Positions 10,301 through 16,473 of a stretch of DNA of 33,582 nucleotides are shown here, in pieces. Made by a program: the position numbers and the translations under genes. The notes under the pieces were generated by a model. It was not told the DNA's origin, did no database searches, and saw only the letters and a list, made by a program, of their open reading frames with translations. Source of the DNA: CALCMJ01 sp964475415 (GTDB taxonomy: Bacteria > Bacteroidota > Bacteroidia > Chitinophagales > Saprospiraceae); NCBI GenBank assembly GCA_964475415.1, contig CAYYWZ010000048.1:1-33582 (forward strand), given 5' to 3'. Each line of letters begins with the position of its first letter. The first letter of the stretch is position 1.

Positions 10301-10576
10301 GACGATATCTGCAACTGATGTGTTAGCAATATCCATTTCTTTAGTCGTATAGCCTGTATAACTAATAACTAACATGGTTGTTCCATCTGGAACTTCAAGA
10401 GAGTAAGAGCCATCTATATCCGTGATTGTACCTACAGAGGTACCTTTTACTAATACATTTGCCCCAATTAAAGCTTCTCCATTTACATCTGTAATGGTTC
10501 CGCTAACAGTTCTTTGCGCCATCATTGTTCCTACACATAGGAATAACATGCACAGCAAGAGCGAGAGTTTTTTCAT
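7313..10576 (-). CDS. SusC/RagA-family TonB-linked outer-membrane transporter
   Basis: This 1087-residue TonB-dependent receptor imports large solutes across the outer membrane in complex with its SusD partner. The signal peptide is residues 1-20 (cut after MMAQ). A carboxypeptidase-regulatory-like beta domain spans about 22-105 (RTVSGTITDVNGEALIGANV). The linker DEIVVTGLGIKKEKKALGYA at about 105-124 leads into the plug domain (to about 250) and then a long 22-strand-type barrel ending in aromatic TTF, the usual C-terminus for BAM-dependent barrels. It is the first gene of the susC-susD-lipoprotein unit. Its 250-bp leader contains two hairpins. I see no anti-sigma or sigma-factor gene next to it. 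Confidence 0.95.
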   Translation of the reverse strand: MKKLSLLLCMLFLCVGTMMAQRTVSGTITDVNGEALIGANVLVKGTSVGTITDIDGSYSLEVPDGTTMLVISYTGYTTKEMDIANTSVADIVLSEGQLLDEIVVTGLGIKKEKKALGYAVSSVGAEQISQRAEGDVARILSGKAAGVQVTAAGGASGSATNVTIRGLSSFSGSNQALFIVDGIPFSNDTNTGTNGTSGNFVDGATQGSRFLDLDPNNIESIEILKGLTAATLYGTQGRNGVILVTTKAGAAEVGPKKTEISVSQSYFVNKIASLPDYQDQFGNGFDQSFGWFFSNWGPSFEEGGTAGWGAQPAIDENGTLLHPYANSAFLNPNGANTGTSQLAQEFANQRYDWRPYDSVEEFFRTGSTSITSLNMSGSNGTGNTVYNANASYMDDVGFTPGNNLQRFNASLGGSSKLSNKFTIKGTMNYARTSYVTPPISSSRGNGTDGLSIYGNVFFTPRSVDLNGLPFEDPVTKGSIYYRNGNDIINPRWTAKNVVYEQTTNRFNWNIGVGYDLTDNLNLNWRSGLDFYNERNDNSSNKGGVNFASAVFGFLDTYDNNNAIWDHLATLDGSYTLTDDLGLTFTVGGTNRSDDYNQNGVSSSGQIVYGVKRHFNYLNQSPIQFSRKRNIRGVFGTASLDYKDYLYFNLSARKDWVSNFSSDNNSITYPGVSLSFLPTTFFEGLQSENGLNFLKIRASYGTSANFDTQNFYPTVGVVEQNTNVFTDASGTLITTNQIDNFRANPDLKPELLRELEFGLEARFWKYRGYFDITYFNRTTNNLIVTQPLPPSTGFSFTQNNVGEITNNGIELALAVDIVKRGDFTWNSAVNFFTNKETVTQLDEDFIAYAGSLAVGGGLFRGSNAAIEGESLGTIVGTQIQRDDNGNFLVNSAGNYIIAEQDADGNVPIIGDAVPDYTMNYINTISYKNLSFGFQFSHTKGGDILSSTIATLLGRGLIVETQDRLGTYVLSGVTADGTENTTQINNSTYFFSNLLFGPTETRIYDASVVRLQEVSLAYDLPKSLLEKTPFGNLSVTLQGFNLWFDAYNTPDGANFDPNVAGVGIGNGRGFDFLNGPSSKRYGVSIKTTF

Positions 10577-10625
10577 ACTGTTCGATTTAATTAAATATTG
10601 TTATTGATTATTTCAAGTGAATTTA

Positions 10626-10641
10626 AGCGGTCTTTTCCGCT
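10626..10641 (-). other. Small hairpin in the susC leader
   Basis: AGCGG at 10626-10630 and CCGCT at 10637-10641 form a 5-bp stem with a 6-nt loop, extendable by A/T pairs with one bulge. It lies about 50 nt upstream of the susC start in DNA that is otherwise very AT-rich. It may be a 5'UTR structure affecting susC expression; the sequence alone does not settle this. Confidence 0.35.
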
Positions 10642-10668
10642 AAAATTCGAATAGTAGTATTTCTAAAA

Positions 10669-10692
10669 ACCGTATGAGTCAGGTCATACGGT
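10669..10692 (-). terminator. Hairpin plus T-run between pdxJ and susC
   Basis: A perfect 9-bp stem, ACCGTATGA (10669-10677) with TCATACGGT (10684-10692), encloses a 6-nt loop. On the minus strand it is followed directly by a run of T (GGTTTTTAG). It lies 135 nt after the pdxJ stop and about 93 nt before the susC start, so it could be the pdxJ terminator or an attenuator in the susC leader. Confidence 0.55.
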
Positions 10693-10826
10693 ATACAAGT
10701 ATAGTTATTTTTAACTAAAAGTTAATATTATATTAATTAACAATTTTAAGAAATTTTACTTTTTGTTAACATACTATTAAGATTTAACGAACAATAAATT
10801 TTATATGCTGCCCGTAGCTTGATATT

Positions 10827-11540
10827 TTATTTTAGCTTAGAGAGGTACAACTGAATAGAATTCTTCAAACCTATGTACAAAGCGTCAGAAATTAGGGCAT
10901 GCCCTATAGACACTTCATCTAGATATGGCATGGAATTCTTGTAGAAGCTTAGATTATCAAGGTTTAAGTCATGACCGGCATTTACACCTAGACCTATTTT
11001 ATAAGCTAGTGCGGAACTTTTTACATGAGATTCTACTGCTTTTTCTTTATCCGTAAAAAATTGTTTAGCATATTCTCCGGTATAGAATTCTATTCTATCC
11101 GTTCCTACTTCTTTAGCTCCCTGAACCTGATTAGGATCAGCGTTTAAGAAAAGAGATACTCGTATTCCATGATCTTGCAGCCTTTTGACAATTTCCGTAA
11201 GAAAGTTCTTATGCTCTATAGTATCCCAACCGGAATCAGAGGTAAGAACACCGGGTGGATCAGGGACTAATGTGCACTGATGAGGTTTATTTCTGCAAAC
11301 CAAGTCCATAAATCTTTCTGAAGGATAGCCTTCTATATTAAACTCTGTCTGAACTGATTCTTTAAGAATAGGAATATCTGCATAGCGTATATGTCGCTCG
11401 TCAGGTCGAGGATGTACCGTAATACCTTCTGCACCAAACTCTTCGCAGTCCATGGCAACTTTCTTTAGATTTGGAAGGTTTTCTCCCCTACTATTTCTTA
11501 TTAGGGCTACTTTATTAATATTGACACTCAGTTTAGTCAT
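10827..11540 (-). CDS. pdxJ: Pyridoxine 5'-phosphate synthase
   Basis: This 237-residue cytosolic TIM-barrel enzyme condenses 3-amino-1-hydroxyacetone phosphate with 1-deoxy-D-xylulose 5-phosphate to make pyridoxine 5'-phosphate, the last ring-forming step of vitamin B6 synthesis. Family motifs are intact: N-terminal LSVNINKVALIRNSRG, ITVHPRPDERHIR (H43, R45), FNIEGYPS (E70), TLVPDPP, GLGVNAGHDLN (H190) and SIGHALISDAL. H43, E70 and H190 correspond to the E. coli catalytic H45, E72 and H193. Length is normal. It stands alone, divergent from cdsA across a 63-bp gap that must hold promoters for both. Confidence 0.96.
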   Translation of the reverse strand: MTKLSVNINKVALIRNSRGENLPNLKKVAMDCEEFGAEGITVHPRPDERHIRYADIPILKESVQTEFNIEGYPSERFMDLVCRNKPHQCTLVPDPPGVLTSDSGWDTIEHKNFLTEIVKRLQDHGIRVSLFLNADPNQVQGAKEVGTDRIEFYTGEYAKQFFTDKEKAVESHVKSSALAYKIGLGVNAGHDLNLDNLSFYKNSMPYLDEVSIGHALISDALYIGLKNSIQLYLSKLK

Positions 11541-11603
11541 ACTATTTTTTTGAATTATAGATAAAATGTAAATCTAATTGATATTAAATTCTAATTTTAG
11601 CCT

Positions 11604-12398
11604 ATGAGTCTAAAACAACGGGCTACGACCTCATTATTTTTCGTAATTGCAGTATTATCTCTTGTATTAATACACGATATCAGCCTCTGTATCTTGTTAG
11701 TAAGCATAGCGCTACTTGTTTCTTATGAGTATACAAAAATAATTGCGCCCAGCCCTTTTTATAAAATACTACTAGCCCTAATCACTTGCGCTATAATATT
11801 GTTTGTGGTTTTCGCAGGAAATCAAAGCCCATATATACTTATTGCATCAGTTCTTATTAATGTAGGTCTTATTTACAATCTATTTACAAAAGGAGATCTA
11901 ATTAATCACGGAACATTATATCCCTTATTGATTAATTTTTATATCGCCGCACCTTGTATAATAGGCGTCCACTACATCCTAGCTGGAGAACTGGATTACA
12001 AAATCTTCTTAGGTATGCTTATCCTCATATGGGTGAGTGATGCTGGTGCCTATCTAGTGGGTAGTAGAATCGGTAAGACTAAGCTCTTTGAACGTATTTC
12101 TCCTGGAAAAACTTGGGAGGGATTTTACGGTGGTGGTATGCTAGCTATGATCAGTGCTTATATCGTATCTAGTCTCATGGATATATGGGGGTTACAAGAC
12201 TGGGTGATCATTGCACTTATCTGCTGGATATTAGGAACCATCGGTGATCTTATAGAGTCTAAGGTCAAACGTACTTACAACATGAAAGATTCTGGGACTA
12301 TTTTACCTGGACATGGTGGATTCTATGATCGATTCGATAGTTTTGTTTTTGTTTTGCCTTTTATATTATTTTACTTTGAATATTTTATTAAATCATGA
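11604..12398 (+). CDS. cdsA: Phosphatidate cytidylyltransferase
   Basis: This 264-residue integral membrane enzyme makes CDP-diacylglycerol from phosphatidic acid and CTP, the branch point of phospholipid synthesis. Several hydrophobic helices precede the conserved ISPGKTWEGFYGG segment. The CDS-family signature follows at about 219-246 (SKVKRTYNMKDSGTILPGHG then GFYDRFDS) with the K-D and D-R-x-D residues expected to bind metal and nucleotide. Its stop overlaps the psd start by 4 nt (ATGA), which implies translational coupling of two enzymes of the same pathway. Confidence 0.96.
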   Translation: MSLKQRATTSLFFVIAVLSLVLIHDISLCILLVSIALLVSYEYTKIIAPSPFYKILLALITCAIILFVVFAGNQSPYILIASVLINVGLIYNLFTKGDLINHGTLYPLLINFYIAAPCIIGVHYILAGELDYKIFLGMLILIWVSDAGAYLVGSRIGKTKLFERISPGKTWEGFYGGGMLAMISAYIVSSLMDIWGLQDWVIIALICWILGTIGDLIESKVKRTYNMKDSGTILPGHGGFYDRFDSFVFVLPFILFYFEYFIKS

Positions 12399-13039
12399 TA
12401 CATAAAGAAGGTTATCCTACACTCATCTTGCTCTTTGTTCTATCTCTAGCGGGTGGCTTATTTGTCAATATCTTTAAGCCCTCTTTATTGATATTTTTTC
12501 TAATTGTGATGGGTGTTTTCTTTTTATTCTTTCTTAACTTTTTCAGAAATCCTACGAGGAAAATTCCTGCTTTATCTGACGGAAAAGTATATGCTCCCGC
12601 AGATGGCAAGGTGGTCGTAATAGAAAATACACTAGAGCAAGAATTTTTTAAAGATGAGCGTTTACAAATTTCGATTTTCATGTCTCCGCTTAATGTTCAT
12701 GTCAATAGAAATCCAATCAGTGGTATCATCTCCTATAACAAATATCATAAAGGAAAATATCTTGCTGCTTGGAATCCAAAATCCTCTACTGAAAACGAAA
12801 GGAATACTACTGTTGTAAAAGGTCCGAAAGGAGAAATATTGTTTAGACAGATTGCAGGTGCCTTAGCCAGACGTATAGTAAGTTATGTCAAAAAAGGTGA
12901 TCAGGTAATTCAAGGCGAGGATATGGGATTCATAAAACTAGGATCTAGAGTTGACATATTCTTACCCGTAGGTACTAAGGTCAACGTAAAATTAGACGAC
13001 TTTGTATATGGAGCAACTGATGTAATTGCAGAATTATAA
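12395..13039 (+). CDS. psd: Phosphatidylserine decarboxylase, short-form pyruvoyl enzyme
   Basis: This 214-residue membrane-associated proenzyme converts phosphatidylserine to phosphatidylethanolamine. Two hydrophobic N-terminal helices (about 8-26 and 30-49) anchor it. The catalytic part has YAPADGKV, FMSPLNVHVNRNP and, near the end, GFIKLGSRVDIFLP. Self-cleavage is expected between G183 and S184, leaving S184 as the pyruvoyl residue of a 31-residue alpha chain. The site is GSR rather than the E. coli LGST, as is usual for the short class found in Bacteroidota and many alphaproteobacteria. It overlaps cdsA by 4 nt. The phosphatidylserine synthase gene is not in this window. Confidence 0.95.
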   Translation: MIHKEGYPTLILLFVLSLAGGLFVNIFKPSLLIFFLIVMGVFFLFFLNFFRNPTRKIPALSDGKVYAPADGKVVVIENTLEQEFFKDERLQISIFMSPLNVHVNRNPISGIISYNKYHKGKYLAAWNPKSSTENERNTTVVKGPKGEILFRQIAGALARRIVSYVKKGDQVIQGEDMGFIKLGSRVDIFLPVGTKVNVKLDDFVYGATDVIAEL

Positions 13040-13063
13040 ACCTAATTTTACAAGTTGTAAAAC

Positions 13064-14077
13064 CTATAGATTCCTTACAATATCTTCTAATCCTTCTATC
13101 CACAAAGGATTGTCATTAAGGCTTTCTACAAGGTCCAACTGTTCTCCTCCCCATTCTTCAAACTCTTCTTTGTACTCATCACTTATCTCTATTATTGTTT
13201 CTAAGCAATCAGAAACAAAGGCTGGAGAAAAAACCAATAGTTTCTTTTTCCCTTCATTTGCCAATCCTTCTAAGACTGTGGGAGTCGATGGTTTTGTCCA
13301 AGGATCTGGACCGAGCCTAGACTGAAAACCGACACTGTATTGATCTTCAGTTAGATCCAAAGCAGCTGCAATAGACTGTGCCGTATTGTAACACTGCGCG
13401 GAATAACAAAACTGATTTTTTTCTGTAATCTTCTGACAACAATTTTCATTCTTAAGACAATGATTATTGGTATCTGCTTTTTTGATCTGTGAATGTGGGA
13501 TACCATGGAAGCTAAAAACAAAGTGATCATATTCCTCCATGGGCCACTTCTTTGCATTTGCTACAAATGTCTCTATAACCTTAGGATGATTATAGAAACT
13601 ATTTACAATTTTCAATTCTGGAATAGCTTGCCACTTAGATAAGACTCTCATAACCTCTTCAAATACGGACCCTGTACTTGCACTTGCATATTGCGTAAAA
13701 AGCGGAATAACCTTAATCGAGGACACATTCTTTTTTCTAAGTCTCTCTAGAGCTCCTTCTAGACTGGGATTCTGATAGCGCATACCCAACTCTACAACAT
13801 GATCGTCTCCTAGAGCTTCTTGTAATTTTTCCCGTACAATTTTTCCATAGTGTAGCAGCGGAGAACCATCTTCTGTCCACAGCTTCTTGTATAACTTAGA
13901 GGAGCTACCTGATCTAAACGGAGCAATAACACCTCTAACTAACAAATTCCTGGGAAGCCAAGGAATATCTATCACTCTAGGATCAAGAAGAAATTGTTTT
14001 AAATATCTATACACTGATCCTCTACTGGGATCGTCTGGAGTACCTAAGTTTACTAAAAGAACACCTGTCAAATTCAC
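13064..14077 (-). CDS. hemH: Ferrochelatase, with a cysteine-rich insert
   Basis: This 337-residue enzyme inserts ferrous iron into protoporphyrin IX to form haem. Family features are clear: GVLLVNLGTPDDP at the N-terminus, GMRYQNPS, PLFTQYASASTGS, FSFHGIP with catalytic H191, and FVSDCLETI with E293. Residues 207-229 carry five cysteines spaced C-x5-C-C-x9-C-x4-C (207, 213, 214, 224, 229). Some bacterial ferrochelatases bind a [2Fe-2S] cluster through such internal cysteines, so cluster binding is possible here but not shown. It converges on psd with only 24 bp between stops, and is divergent from surE. Confidence 0.95.
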   Translation of the reverse strand: MNLTGVLLVNLGTPDDPSRGSVYRYLKQFLLDPRVIDIPWLPRNLLVRGVIAPFRSGSSSKLYKKLWTEDGSPLLHYGKIVREKLQEALGDDHVVELGMRYQNPSLEGALERLRKKNVSSIKVIPLFTQYASASTGSVFEEVMRVLSKWQAIPELKIVNSFYNHPKVIETFVANAKKWPMEEYDHFVFSFHGIPHSQIKKADTNNHCLKNENCCQKITEKNQFCYSAQCYNTAQSIAAALDLTEDQYSVGFQSRLGPDPWTKPSTPTVLEGLANEGKKKLLVFSPAFVSDCLETIIEISDEYKEEFEEWGGEQLDLVESLNDNPLWIEGLEDIVRNL

Positions 14078-14196
14078 GCTTCATTATTTTTTTACGAAAG
14101 TATAACACAAAAATAAATTCAGAGTTGCGAATAAAGTGTAATTATGCAATAATTCAGAAATTAATCCGCTTCTTAACTATAAAGAAATATACTTAC

Positions 14197-14976
14197 ATGG
14201 AAAAACCATTAATCTTAGTCACCAATGATGATGGGATGTTTGCACCAGGCATCAAATCGCTCGTAGAGGTAGTCAAGGATATAGGGAAAGTAATTGTTGT
14301 AGCTCCTAACTCACCTCAATCGGGACAAGGACATGCTATCACAATAAATGAACCACTCAGACTAAATAAGGTGGAGGCCTTTCCAGGTGTAGAAGCATAT
14401 GAGTGTAGTGGAACTCCAGCAGATTGCGTCAAGCTAGCTAAGAATGTATTGTTAAAGGGTCAGAAAATAGATTTATGTGTCTCAGGAATCAACCACGGTT
14501 CTAATGCCTCCATAAATATAATTTACTCTGGTACCATGAGTGCAGCTATGGAGGCAAGTATAGAGGGCATAGACTCTATCGGTTTTTCTTTATTAGACTA
14601 TTCTTTCCAAGCAGATTTTATTCCGGCACAACATTATGCACGCATCATTATAGAATCGGTACTAGCTAATAAACTAGAATATTGTAAACTCTTAAATGTC
14701 AATATCCCGAAGTTATCTATAGATGAGATTAAAGGAATCAAAGTATGCAGACAGGGTACGGGGAACTGGGTAGAAGATTTTAAAGAATCACAAGATCCTC
14801 GCAATCAAAAATATTACTGGTTGAGCGGCGAATTTATTACAGATAAAACTGAAAAAGATTCTGATAACTGGGCCTTAGAAAATGGTTATGTGTCTGTAGT
14901 GCCGTCATGGCATGATCTAACTAAACAAGAAGCCATAGAGCCTTTAAAATATCTAGAAGATGATAGAAAAAAATAG
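14197..14976 (+). CDS. surE: 5'-nucleotidase SurE
   Basis: This metal-dependent nucleoside monophosphate phosphatase is 259 residues from the chosen start. The start at 14197 is preferred over an upstream in-frame ATG at 14125 because MEKPLILVTNDDG matches the family N-terminus and the extra 24 residues look like untranslated leader. Metal ligands are visible: D11 and D12 in TNDDG, S42 in NSPQSGQGHAIT, and N99 in VSGINHGSN. The motif ECSGTPADCV is also typical. It heads a tight surE / membrane protein / lpxB unit, and the next frame begins 17 nt before its stop. Confidence 0.95.
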   Translation: MEKPLILVTNDDGMFAPGIKSLVEVVKDIGKVIVVAPNSPQSGQGHAITINEPLRLNKVEAFPGVEAYECSGTPADCVKLAKNVLLKGQKIDLCVSGINHGSNASINIIYSGTMSAAMEASIEGIDSIGFSLLDYSFQADFIPAQHYARIIIESVLANKLEYCKLLNVNIPKLSIDEIKGIKVCRQGTGNWVEDFKESQDPRNQKYYWLSGEFITDKTEKDSDNWALENGYVSVVPSWHDLTKQEAIEPLKYLEDDRKK

Positions 14977-15262
14977 TCTCATGACTGGCATTCTTATCGG
15001 TGCCATAATTCCAGTCCTTTCATTTACAGTTGTAGAATTTGTTTTCAACTTTATGGTACAATATGATATCATAGCTCCTGCACCTATGAGTATGGACGGG
15101 AGAAGAATGAGAACGATTGCGTTGATTTCTATATGTTGTAATCTTATTCCATTCAATATTTTCAAAAATAAAAAATGGGATTCTTCGCTTAGGGGGATCG
15201 TGTTCCCTACTCTAGTTTATGTTATCGGATGGCTATTTAAGTATAGTTCTCAGTTGTTTTAG
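14960..15262 (+). CDS. Small membrane protein between surE and lpxB
   Basis: This 100-residue protein has three hydrophobic stretches (about 8-33, 49-66 and 80-95) and a short conserved-looking polar turn with RRMRT. It starts inside surE (17-nt overlap) or, alternatively, at an ATG at 14981 (residue 8), 4 nt after the surE stop. It stops 1 nt before lpxB. The close packing on both sides supports it as real. Similar small proteins in this position in other Bacteroidota are sometimes named after SurE, but that name reflects location, not homology to the nucleotidase. Function is unknown; a link to lipid A synthesis is only suggested by position. Confidence 0.75.
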   Translation: MIEKNSLMTGILIGAIIPVLSFTVVEFVFNFMVQYDIIAPAPMSMDGRRMRTIALISICCNLIPFNIFKNKKWDSSLRGIVFPTLVYVIGWLFKYSSQLF

Positions 15263-15263
15263 T

Positions 15264-16358
15264 ATGCGATATTTCATCATTGCAGGGGAAGCATCAGGAG
15301 ATCTGCACGGATCTTATCTTATCAAATCTTTACTTAATGAAGATGGTGCAGCAGAAATATTTTTTTGGGGAGGAGACCTTATGAAAGATCAAGGCGGAGA
15401 GTTGCTTCAGCATTATAAGGATACTTCTTTTATGGGATTCGTAGAAGTAGCGAAAAACATAAGAACAATATGGAGTTTATTTAGAAAATGTAAAAAACAA
15501 ATAACGGAGTTAGAACCAGATTTAATAATATTTATCGATTACCCAGGGTTCAATCTTAGAATGGCTAAGTGGGCAAAAGGAAAAGCTATACAAACTGTTT
15601 ATTATATTTCACCACAATTGTGGGCATGGAAAGCATCACGCATAGAGATTATGAAAAACTGTATCGATAGGAGCTATGTCATTCTCCCATTCGAAAAAGC
15701 ATATTACCAAGACCAAGGACTACAGGTAGATTATTATGGACATCCGCTTATAGATATAAAAAAAGATTATACTTCTAATCCTGCTATTTTAAAAAAATAT
15801 GGAAAAGGAAAAGTAATAGCACTTCTACCAGGAAGCAGAAAACAGGAGATTCGAAATCATCTCCCTACTATGAGTTCTATCTGTTCTACTTTTCCTGATT
15901 ATAAGTTTGTTATTGCTGCTCGCTCTAGTATAGATCTATCTTTCTATGAAGAGCACTCGGGAAAACAAGAGAATCTATCTATAGAGTTCAATGCTACTTA
16001 TGACCTACTCAGCATATCTAGCTATGCCATTGTAGCTAGCGGCACAGCTACACTAGAATGTGCGATATTCAATGTTCCTCAGGTGGTAGTCTATAAGGGA
16101 AATCAAATTTCTTTTAACATAGCTAAGAGAATTGTAAAGGTAGATTATATCAGCTTGGTCAATCTAATTGCTAAAAAAGAAATAGTTAAAGAGCTAATTC
16201 AATCAGAATTTAACAAGGATCAGTTAATCAAGGAATTAAAAAAATTAGAATGCCGTACATCTTTAGATAAGTTATACGAAGAAGTGATAAGACAACTAGG
16301 AAATGGAGAAACATCTACACAGGTAGCAAAATCGATAAAATCAACGTTCTACACATAG
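15264..16358 (+). CDS. lpxB: Lipid-A-disaccharide synthase
   Basis: This family GT19 glycosyltransferase joins UDP-2,3-diacylglucosamine and lipid X to form the lipid A disaccharide at the inner membrane. It has 364 residues from the ATG at 15264, chosen because MRYFIIAGEASGDLHGS matches the family N-terminus; an in-frame ATG 45 nt upstream would overlap the preceding gene. Motifs seen are GEASGDLHG (8-16), FIDYPGFNLRMAK, YYISPQLWAWK, YGHPLID, LLPGSRKQEI and ASGTATLEC. It follows the small membrane protein by 1 nt and is followed by a nested stem-loop with a T-run at 16402-16466. Confidence 0.96.
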   Translation: MRYFIIAGEASGDLHGSYLIKSLLNEDGAAEIFFWGGDLMKDQGGELLQHYKDTSFMGFVEVAKNIRTIWSLFRKCKKQITELEPDLIIFIDYPGFNLRMAKWAKGKAIQTVYYISPQLWAWKASRIEIMKNCIDRSYVILPFEKAYYQDQGLQVDYYGHPLIDIKKDYTSNPAILKKYGKGKVIALLPGSRKQEIRNHLPTMSSICSTFPDYKFVIAARSSIDLSFYEEHSGKQENLSIEFNATYDLLSISSYAIVASGTATLECAIFNVPQVVVYKGNQISFNIAKRIVKVDYISLVNLIAKKEIVKELIQSEFNKDQLIKELKKLECRTSLDKLYEEVIRQLGNGETSTQVAKSIKSTFYT

Positions 16359-16401
16359 AGCATAATAATCCAAAAAATAATCTTATATTTACATCATAGG
16401 T

Positions 16402-16466
16402 AAAGACACTTACTTAAAGATTGAGGATGGAAAATTAGTTTTTTCATCCTTATTTTTTGTGTCTTT
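16402..16466 (+). terminator. Nested stem-loop terminator between lpxB and topA
   Basis: The inner 11-bp hairpin pairs AGGATGGAAAA (16424-16434) with 16440-16450, with one G-T pair and a 5-nt loop. It is followed on the plus strand by TATTTTTTG, fitting termination of lpxB. An outer 8-bp pair, AAAGACAC (16402-16409) with GTGTCTTT (16459-16466), encloses it. The whole structure sits in the 115-bp gap between convergent genes. Confidence 0.7.
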
Positions 16467-16473
16467 GTTTCCC

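Noticed and set aside
13046..13062. 7-bp hairpin TTTTACA / TGTAAAA between psd and hemH as a bidirectional terminator
   Set aside because: The stem is AT-only and not followed by a T-run on either strand, so it is not a convincing terminator.
14125..14196. 24-residue N-terminal extension of SurE from an upstream in-frame ATG
   Set aside because: MEKPLILVTNDDG at 14197 matches the family N-terminus, and the extension is AT-rich leader with no conserved pattern.
15219..15263. Upstream in-frame start of LpxB
   Set aside because: It overlaps the small membrane protein by 44 nt, and MRYFIIAGEASGDLHG at 15264 is the family start.
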